NCBI RefSeq assembly: GCF_009760405.1 | Contig: NZ_WRPP01000015.1 | Location: 1-64,000, forward strand | Source of the DNA: Nocardia terrae | Lineage (GTDB): Bacteria; Actinomycetota; Actinomycetes; Mycobacteriales; Mycobacteriaceae | Reading direction: 5' to 3' | DNA length: 64,000 bases | In this document: positions 59,801-64,000 of the stretch, in pieces | How positions within the stretch are numbered: the first letter of the stretch is position 1 | How the letters are laid out: every line of letters begins with the position of its first letter | Program-made: the position numbers and the translations under genes | Notes under the pieces: generated by a model | The model's input: the letters and a program-made list of their open reading frames with translations, nothing else | Told to the model about the DNA's origin: nothing | Databases searched by the model: none

Positions 59801-59939
59801 TCTGGCATCGAACCTGACCGATCAGCTGTGGCTGACCGGTGTCCTGATGGATATCGCGAGTCTGCTCACGGCCTTGCAGGACCGCTTCGATGATTCGGCC
59901 TATCCGGAGCAGACGATCATCCTCGTGCACGACGACTGA
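56814..59939 (+). CDS. Membrane-anchored NACHT (NLR-type) NTPase
   Basis: This 1041-aa STAND NTPase starts at GTG 56814 (AGGAGG 8 nt upstream). A single membrane helix lies near residues 43-66 (HMIIAGVLLIVYWLGLATTAF). The NACHT module follows: P-loop GAAGIGKTTL (K180), Walker B VIVVDGFDEVP (D272), sensor FVITSRPDSYR, and the winged-helix marker FTHKTFQEYLAAVHM (from 491). The region around 660-720 contains SYRLPTEYEVVDLVDR, similar to the FGE-sulfatase motif, and the rest is helical. NACHT NTPases are known antiphage sensors (bNACHT/Avs-like) but also regulators. The context with primase-like and toxin-antitoxin genes favours defence. Confidence 0.85.
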   Translation: MANDGTETSRLQWLQKYWKPAVAASGLLDLYFTWLRDFAHAHMIIAGVLLIVYWLGLATTAFLWQAARPAAEEARQRVSDRVGLGAGNTLSRYDRRYRAYMLRRMHQIGSTGAVDLESSLPVFDDVYVEVDLTRASPGTVPSDALATGQFRRTNRLRVADLLCVDAPRILVALGAAGIGKTTLAIHIVRDLAYGNLDRRRAFTYSRSKPFLRRNHRRTVPILITLAHQVPLITGPVVPPLEELATVDLSDAQGCRRWLRAQLRAGRCVIVVDGFDEVPDIESRLATLKWIAASPHWSEQGNHFVITSRPDSYRDTPINDCNASPGTGIPIPVFVVQVRRLTKPQVELFVRRRFEAMSLGRSTVHAEPLLRQLEAPALAALTVNPLLLTMMITLYWHLLDGPVEPRLPEKRVDLYRGICHLLITRRPVAQFDADQKLRALHTLAYTMMDRQVTQLSRTEAAQALGLADPDPAFAALKIDGLLVIAENQGITFTHKTFQEYLAAVHMQVNELVEVIVEHIGDAGDWWRETILFYAGLTSLHCDRSIDPVIEECLHRPYNPAAIAMALALREQGGSIAPGLISRLDALVDEATAVNTDEEVRRAVARALLTHHLNRPVAQPITARIYRMFMLDERSAGRLALPPDVHLPEDLDKPVFGARGDDTVRLVAWANALLATSSYRLPTEYEVVDLVDRDAVPGCRPEVRTTWIHTDVGLAAWYQSDRKTYVRHQPTTAPLDALAGFLNRVDGPEISASTTDSAVRQALTTYPAFRLIAAVDCELAVQAAARIHELAALVPAARGRMKGQFLELLAVAVAAHPNLFEDIDDDQFADLEWTGYFETLTSGRDSPYRALAQRLLGATDGRPGSTIFLGKIPQSPLLGIQERLPLDMELEIAAAVAAEREYPAATRARALVLLRLFVANDSSTLDRRQPENFLSHLQSDQFTSLLANPLCAPEWGRPHQKWTRRMADELFAYALPVLRRERRPTADELARATDMALYLASNLTDQLWLTGVLMDIASLLTALQDRFDDSAYPEQTIILVHDD

Positions 59940-59983
59940 GTCGGCCTTGTATTTCACTTGCGCTACAACCTGATTCAGCAGCG

Positions 59984-60011
59984 TTGACAACAGTCCTCGA
60001 CCGGGTACACC
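59984..60011 (+). promoter_or_regulatory. Candidate promoter of the TOPRIM gene
   Basis: TTGACA (59984-59989) and TACACC (60006-60011) are separated by 16 nt, 20 bp upstream of the ATG at 60031. This sigma-70-type pair lies in the 91-bp gap after the NACHT gene and suggests that the TOPRIM gene has its own promoter. Confidence 0.5.
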
Positions 60012-60030
60012 GGTAGTGAGAGGACCGCGT

Positions 60031-60945
60031 ATGAGTAGTCGGCAATCGTGGGAGACCATCAACCGGGCGCTGAATCGGGTGTCCGGGCCGGGGAAGCGCG
60101 GGGTGGAGTGGACTACCTATCTGTGTCCGGTGCATGAGGCGGATGGGCGGCGGCATCGGCCGTCGTTGGGGGTGGTGTACAATCTGCAGCGGCAGCGGAC
60201 TGTGATCAGGTGTTTTGCCGGGTGTTCCGATGAGGAGGTGTTGGAGCGGCTCGGGCTCGGGGTTCGGGATCTGTTCGATGGGCCTCGGGAACCGCGCGGG
60301 GCGGTGAGTCGAGCAACTGCCGAGCCGGGGTTGGCGGATCGGGCGATCTTGGCTGCGGGGCTGGCGCTTTCGGTGCACAAGAAGGATTTCGGGCCGCGGA
60401 TCGGGAGGGCTCGGCGGGTAGCCGCCTACGTTTATCGATGGCCCGACGGGAGTCCGGCGGGGTGCGTGTTCCGGGTTCGGACGTTGCATCGGCAGGGGTA
60501 TATAAAGACGTTCTATCAGCAGCGGAAGACCGAGAACGGTTGGGAGTTCGGCGGATTCGGGCATTTGCCGTTCCATCTGCCCGAAGTGATCGAGGCTGTG
60601 CGAGCTGGGCGCGACATCTATGTCTGCGAAGGTGAGTCGGATGTGCTGACCGCGACGCACGCAGGACTCACGGCGACCTGTAATGCGGGTGGGGCGAACG
60701 GGTGGCACTCGGACCATGCAGAGTGGCTACGAGGCGCGCGGCGGGTGTGGGTGGTGGCCGATCGGGATGCGCCCGGGTATCGACATGCTGCCAAAGTCGC
60801 GGAGTCGCTTGCCAATTCGGTCGACGAGCTGCGCGTGGTGCAAGCCCGGGATGGGAAGGATCTCACCGATCATTGCAATGCAGGGCACCAGATCTCGGAG
60901 TTGGATCCAGTGCCTGTATTGGACGAGAACTATCGCCGGACCTGA
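60031..60945 (+). CDS. Zinc-ribbon/TOPRIM primase-like protein (mobile-element type)
   Basis: This 304-aa protein has a CHC2-like zinc motif (CPVHEADGRRHRPSLGVVY ... RCFAGCSDEE) in residues 30-70, then a TOPRIM domain with E in YVCEGESDVLTATHAGLTATCNAGG and D-x-D in VWVVADRDAPGYRHAAKVAESL. This is the arrangement of phage and integrative-element primases. There is no helicase domain. It is probably a leftover from, or part of, a mobile element, since no replication genes are adjacent. ATG 60031 is preferred (GAGAGGA upstream). Codon use is less GC-biased (many GGG/TTG) than in its neighbours. Confidence 0.8.
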   Translation: MSSRQSWETINRALNRVSGPGKRGVEWTTYLCPVHEADGRRHRPSLGVVYNLQRQRTVIRCFAGCSDEEVLERLGLGVRDLFDGPREPRGAVSRATAEPGLADRAILAAGLALSVHKKDFGPRIGRARRVAAYVYRWPDGSPAGCVFRVRTLHRQGYIKTFYQQRKTENGWEFGGFGHLPFHLPEVIEAVRAGRDIYVCEGESDVLTATHAGLTATCNAGGANGWHSDHAEWLRGARRVWVVADRDAPGYRHAAKVAESLANSVDELRVVQARDGKDLTDHCNAGHQISELDPVPVLDENYRRT

Positions 60946-61016
60946 ATCAGCACAGCATCATTCAGACGGTCCGGAACAGAATTCACATGGTCCGGAGATG
61001 ACCCGGCACCGGCCAT

Positions 61017-61370
61017 TCAGGCCGTGCGGCCGAGCTCGGTCGCCGTGTGGTCGAGCTCGGCCGCCGCGCGGAAGAGTTCCGCGGCGATGCGGGACAGTTC
61101 CGCGACCGGACTGCCCTTGTGCTCGACCTGCACGAGATCCCGTTCGATCAACGAACGCAGGTAGGCCGATACAGACATGCCAAGGTTGACCGCGCGATTT
61201 CCGGCACGGCGATACATGTCGTCGGTCATCTTCACCGACCGCGGCTTGAGCGCGGTATCGGCGTCCTGGCCGACCACCACGGGCAACTCGACCGGTTCGT
61301 CAGTGAACACCAGCCGATCCAGTAGGTCGTCGACTTCTTCAGGAGTGGTGGGGTCGTGGATGTCACTCAT
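61017..61370 (-). CDS. Ribbon-helix-helix antitoxin (candidate)
   Basis: This 117-aa protein has an acidic N-terminus (MSDIHDPTTPEEVDDLLDRLVFTDEP) and a CopG-type ribbon-helix-helix core (RSVKMTDDMYRRAGNRAVNLGMSVSAYLRSLIERDLV, about residues 44-80). A long helical tail of Ala/Glu/Leu (AELSRIAAELFRAAAELDHTATELG) follows. Its ATG overlaps the upstream toxin-like gene by 8 nt (ATGAGTGA), as in BrnT-BrnA-type operons where the toxin comes first. Proposed as antitoxin and autoregulator. Confidence 0.7.
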   Translation of the reverse strand: MSDIHDPTTPEEVDDLLDRLVFTDEPVELPVVVGQDADTALKPRSVKMTDDMYRRAGNRAVNLGMSVSAYLRSLIERDLVQVEHKGSPVAELSRIAAELFRAAAELDHTATELGRTA

Positions 61371-61647
61371 CGGTGTTCTCCCATTTCTCGAACTCGTTGA
61401 GCCGGTCACCGCTCAATGCTCGTCCCGCGACCAGATACAGGTCGCTTCCAGCGATGCGCGCCAAGATTTCCACCGGTCTCCCGCTGGCAGTGCGCATCCA
61501 CATGACAACGTACTGACTATCGGTGGAACGCAGCCATACCCGCTGCTGCCCGGCGAGCCAGTCGAGGAGCGCATCGACGACATCGTCGATGTCGACCCCT
61601 GCAACGCCGAGCAGATAGGCGAAGCGGTAGTGCCAATCAATAGCCAC
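61363..61647 (-). CDS. BrnT-like toxin (candidate)
   Basis: This 94-aa protein starts MAIDWHYRFAYLLGVAGVDIDDVVDALLDWL and has beta strands RVWLRSTDSQYVVMWMRTASGRPVEILARIAGSDLYLVAGRALSG. The pattern of a helix followed by an antiparallel sheet and a basic C-terminal helix recalls BrnT/DUF4258 RNases of toxin-antitoxin modules, but I cannot identify the catalytic residues with confidence. The overlap with a ribbon-helix-helix partner is the main evidence. A gene for an unrelated small protein is the alternative. Confidence 0.55.
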   Translation of the reverse strand: MAIDWHYRFAYLLGVAGVDIDDVVDALLDWLAGQQRVWLRSTDSQYVVMWMRTASGRPVEILARIAGSDLYLVAGRALSGDRLNEFEKWENTDE

Positions 61648-61722
61648 ATGGCAAGAATACCGGGTATTACCATCCAGGTCAGCTGGATCTCCGGCTATAC
61701 AAGCGCAGTCGCCAGATGTGAG

Positions 61723-62676
61723 TCAGTCGGCGACCGCGCGCTGGTAGCGGGCGATCAAGGTGCGGAGGGCGGCCATCAGTTCCGGGGAATCGGTGATTTC
61801 GAAGTCCGCGTCGAGCAGGCCCAGGTAGAGGGCGAGCATTTCGGGATGGTCGGAGCCGGGGGTGAAGGCGCAGCGGGCGGGGGCGAGTTCTTCGATCTCG
61901 ATGTCTATCGGGATGCGGGAGCGGACGTGGGCGGCGGAGGCGTGGACTGTGACGCGGGCGCGGAAGCGCCAGGGGGCCTGGCCTATTCCGCGTTCGACGA
62001 AGGAGGCGATGTCGGTGTCCGGCGGGAGGGGGCGGGGTGCGAAGCGGGGGCCGGCGGGGGTGCGCGGGTCCATGCGGTCGACGCGGAAGGTGCGCCAGTC
62101 GGCGCGGTCGAGGTCCCAGGCCAGCAGGTACCAACGCTGGTTGTGGTTGACCAGGCGGTAGGGCTCGACCGTGCGGCGGGAGGAGGTGCCGGAGTGGGTG
62201 GCGTAGTCGAAGCGGAGACGTTCGTGGTCCCGGCAGGCCGCGGCGATGACGGTCAGGGTGTCGGGGCTGACGCGCGGGCCGCGCATGGGAATCGGCAGCG
62301 CGTTCTCGAAGGCGCTGACGCGGTGGCGTAGCCGAGACGGCAGGATCTGCTGGAGTTTGGTCAGTGCCCGCAGCGAGGTTTCCTCGATGCCGAGGATGGA
62401 ACCGCTCGCCGCGGTGCGCAATCCGACCGCCACCGCCACGGCTTCGTCATCGTCGAGCAACAGCGGCGGCAGCGCCCCGCCGACCCCGAGACGGTAGCCG
62501 CCGTCCACGCCCGGCCGGGCTTCCACGGGATAGCCGAGTTCGCGCAGCCGATCCATGTCCTTGCGGATGGTGCGCGGGGTGACGTCGAGGCGGCCGGCCA
62601 GTTCGGCCCCGGTCCAGTCGCGCCGGGATTGCAGCAGCGACAGCAGTCGCAGCAGGCGGGCGGAGGTTTCCAACAT
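61723..62676 (-). CDS. WYL-domain transcriptional regulator (YafY-like)
   Basis: This 317-aa regulator has an N-terminal HTH_11 (TGAELAGRLDVTPRTIRKDMDRLRELGYPVEARPG, about residues 22-56) and a WYL domain (RRTVEPYRLVNHNQRWYLLAWDLDRADWRTFRVDRM), which binds nucleic acid ligands or small molecules, plus a C-terminal WCX extension. ATG 62676 is preferred over the longer frame. It is divergent from the epoxide hydrolase gene (116 bp) and probably represses it. WYL proteins also regulate defence loci, but this one faces the hydrolase. Confidence 0.88.
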   Translation of the reverse strand: MLETSARLLRLLSLLQSRRDWTGAELAGRLDVTPRTIRKDMDRLRELGYPVEARPGVDGGYRLGVGGALPPLLLDDDEAVAVAVGLRTAASGSILGIEETSLRALTKLQQILPSRLRHRVSAFENALPIPMRGPRVSPDTLTVIAAACRDHERLRFDYATHSGTSSRRTVEPYRLVNHNQRWYLLAWDLDRADWRTFRVDRMDPRTPAGPRFAPRPLPPDTDIASFVERGIGQAPWRFRARVTVHASAAHVRSRIPIDIEIEELAPARCAFTPGSDHPEMLALYLGLLDADFEITDSPELMAALRTLIARYQRAVAD

Positions 62677-62792
62677 TGTCCGATGGTATTCCGGAATTGC
62701 GGAACGAACCTTTCCGCAATGGCTCATACCTTGGTCTGGAGCGCAAGATGAAGAGCCTCGGAAGAGTTCTTCCTAGTGAACGGAACACCTTG

Positions 62793-63917
62793 ATGAGCAG
62801 CGAGATTCGCCCCTTCACCCTCGAGATCCCCCAGTCCGACCTGGATTACCTGCACGACCGCCTGACCCACGCCCGCTGGGCCACCCAGCTGCCCGGCACC
62901 GGCTGGGAGCGCGGCATCCCCGAGTCGAACCTGCGCGAGCTCGCCGACTACTGGCACACCGAATTCGATTGGCGCGCGGCCGAAGCCAAGCTGAACGCCT
63001 TCCCCCAGTTCACCACCGAGATCGACGGCCAGCACATTCACTTCCTGCACGTCCGCTCCGCCCGCCCGGACGCGAAGCCGCTGCTCATCACCCACGGCTT
63101 TCCCAGCTCGGTCGCCGAATTCCTGGGCCTGATCACCCTTCTCACCGACCCGGCCGACGGTCAGGCCTTCCACGTGATCGCCCCCTCGCTCCCCGGTTAC
63201 GCCCTGTCCACCCCGCTCGGCGCGACCGGCTGGACCATGGCCCGCACCGCCCGCGCCTGGATCGAACTCATGGCGCGCCTGGGCTACGACCGCTACGGCG
63301 TGCACGGCGGCGATGTCGGCGGCGGCGTGTCCGGACTGGTGGCGGCCCTGGACGGCGAGCACGTGACCGGCGTGCACGTGGTCACCGACCCGATGACCGC
63401 CGCCAATGTCGCCACCTTCCTGCCGGGTATGGCCGAGGGCCTGGACCCCAACGACCCGGTCGACAAGGTCATCCTGGACCGGATGGACGCCTTCCGCCGT
63501 GAGGGCTCGGGCTACCTCGCCATCCAGAACTCCCGCCCGCAGACCATCGGCTACGGCCTGGTGGATTCCCCGCTGCTCCAATTGGCCTGGATCGCCGAGA
63601 AGTTCGAGAGCTGGACCGATCTGCCCATCGACCGCGACCAGTTGCTGACCACGGTCAGCCTGTACTGGTTCACCGGTTCCGGCGCGAGCGCCGCCCACAC
63701 CCTCTACGACCAGTCGCACTCCACCGAATGGGGCGCGCCCCCGGCTGTCCCCCAGGGCTTCGCCGTGTTCGGCGCGGACGAGACGGTCCGCCGTGTGGTC
63801 CCCGCCCCCGCCGACGCCCACTGGACCGAATTCGAACGCGGCCTGCACTTCCCGGCCATGGAGGATCCGGCCAACCTGGCCGGTGACCTGCGCGCCTTCT
63901 TCGGCCCGCTGGACTGA
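62793..63917 (+). CDS. Epoxide hydrolase (EHN-type)
   Basis: This 374-aa alpha/beta-fold hydrolase has an N-terminal epoxide hydrolase domain (RPFTLEIPQSDLDYLHDRLTHARW and GIPESNLRELADYW), the oxyanion motif THGFPSSVAEF, the nucleophile Asp in HGGDVGGGVSG, and the lid region with catalytic tyrosines. The usual general-base His at the C-terminus may be HFPAMEDP. It is likely to hydrolyse a xenobiotic or lipid epoxide. ATG 62793 (MSSEIRPF) is preferred over upstream starts. It is divergent from a WYL regulator and ends before a hairpin terminator. Confidence 0.88.
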   Translation: MSSEIRPFTLEIPQSDLDYLHDRLTHARWATQLPGTGWERGIPESNLRELADYWHTEFDWRAAEAKLNAFPQFTTEIDGQHIHFLHVRSARPDAKPLLITHGFPSSVAEFLGLITLLTDPADGQAFHVIAPSLPGYALSTPLGATGWTMARTARAWIELMARLGYDRYGVHGGDVGGGVSGLVAALDGEHVTGVHVVTDPMTAANVATFLPGMAEGLDPNDPVDKVILDRMDAFRREGSGYLAIQNSRPQTIGYGLVDSPLLQLAWIAEKFESWTDLPIDRDQLLTTVSLYWFTGSGASAAHTLYDQSHSTEWGAPPAVPQGFAVFGADETVRRVVPAPADAHWTEFERGLHFPAMEDPANLAGDLRAFFGPLD

Positions 63918-63948
63918 TCAGCACTGCGTCGATTCACGAATCCCGTTA

Positions 63949-63974
63949 CCGGCCCGGCGATCCCGCCGGGCCGG
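63949..63974 (+). terminator. Terminator after the epoxide hydrolase gene
   Basis: An 11-bp perfect stem, CCGGCCCGGCG / CGCCGGGCCGG, with a 4-nt loop (atcc) lies 31 bp after the stop. The following GTTGCG is only weakly T-rich. Confidence 0.75.
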
Positions 63975-64000
63975 TTGCGCGGCGTCGTCGACTATCGGGA

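Overview
The window is high-GC actinobacterial DNA, most likely Nocardia or a close mycolate-producing relative (Corynebacteriales). The grounds are a 20S proteasome/Pup locus (prcA, prcB, pup, dop, mpa), a mycobacterial EphD-type hydrolase/dehydrogenase fusion, several F420/Ddn-type reductases, LppK/MTB12-type secreted proteins, frequent GTG/TTG starts, and a neighbourhood lppK - trmI - RecB-like exonuclease - hisG - hisE that matches mycobacterial gene order. No rRNA, tRNA or CRISPR array was recognised.

Layout. 1-4.4 kb: the 3' end of a Lys/Ala/Pro/Gly-rich repeat protein, then pup-prcB-prcA (each overlapping the next by 4 nt), with dop upstream behind its own terminator. 4.5-14 kb: accessory metabolic genes, namely a DUF418 membrane protein, two TetR-controlled oxidoreductase loci with visible operators, an ArsC-like protein, a hypothetical protein with an internal 24-nt repeat, a dead VapC remnant, and an XRE regulator divergent from a CMD/NTF2 pair. 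14-16.9 kb: a HelD/HelR-type helicase preceded by a near-exact rifamycin-associated element, then a frameshifted DUF4442 pseudogene. 16.9-30 kb: glutamine synthetase, fadD plus a PucR regulator, a secreted CocE/NonD hydrolase, ephD, a GT39-type membrane protein, two further Ddn-type proteins and a NUDIX hydrolase. 30.4-30.7 kb: a 32-codon small gene ending in a terminator. 31.4-40.3 kb: a pyrimidine catabolism and ABC uptake operon (amidohydrolase, dihydropyrimidinase, F420-type LLM oxidoreductase, two permeases, ATPase, binding lipoprotein), divergent from a MocR regulator, with a GlnR-type box in the shared promoter. 40.4-41.7 kb: a TnpB-only insertion sequence.

42.8-53.3 kb returns to conserved chromosome: mpa, two MTB12-like secreted proteins, trmI, RecB-like exonuclease, hisG and hisE, then a carnitine-type acyltransferase. 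Embedded here is a four-gene unit (HTH, Clp-N domain protein, small protein, serine hydrolase) whose promoter is a nested dyad ending 4 nt before the ATG, implying a leaderless autoregulated transcript. 53.4-56.6 kb: type II NADH dehydrogenase, then a methyltransferase and an Fe(II)/2OG oxygenase pair. 56.8-61.7 kb looks accessory and defence-like: a 1041-aa membrane-anchored NACHT (NLR-type) NTPase, an orphan zinc-ribbon/TOPRIM primase-like protein and an overlapping two-gene toxin-antitoxin candidate. The window ends with a WYL regulator divergent from an epoxide hydrolase.

The most interesting items are the HelR/RAE rifamycin-response locus, the NACHT protein with its mobile-element neighbours, the leaderless HTH/Clp-N unit, and the GlnR-boxed pyrimidine operon that carries an F420-type oxidoreductase where a dihydropyrimidine dehydrogenase would be expected. 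About 38 kb separates dop from mpa, which lie close together in mycobacteria, so much of this window is accessory DNA inside a conserved neighbourhood.
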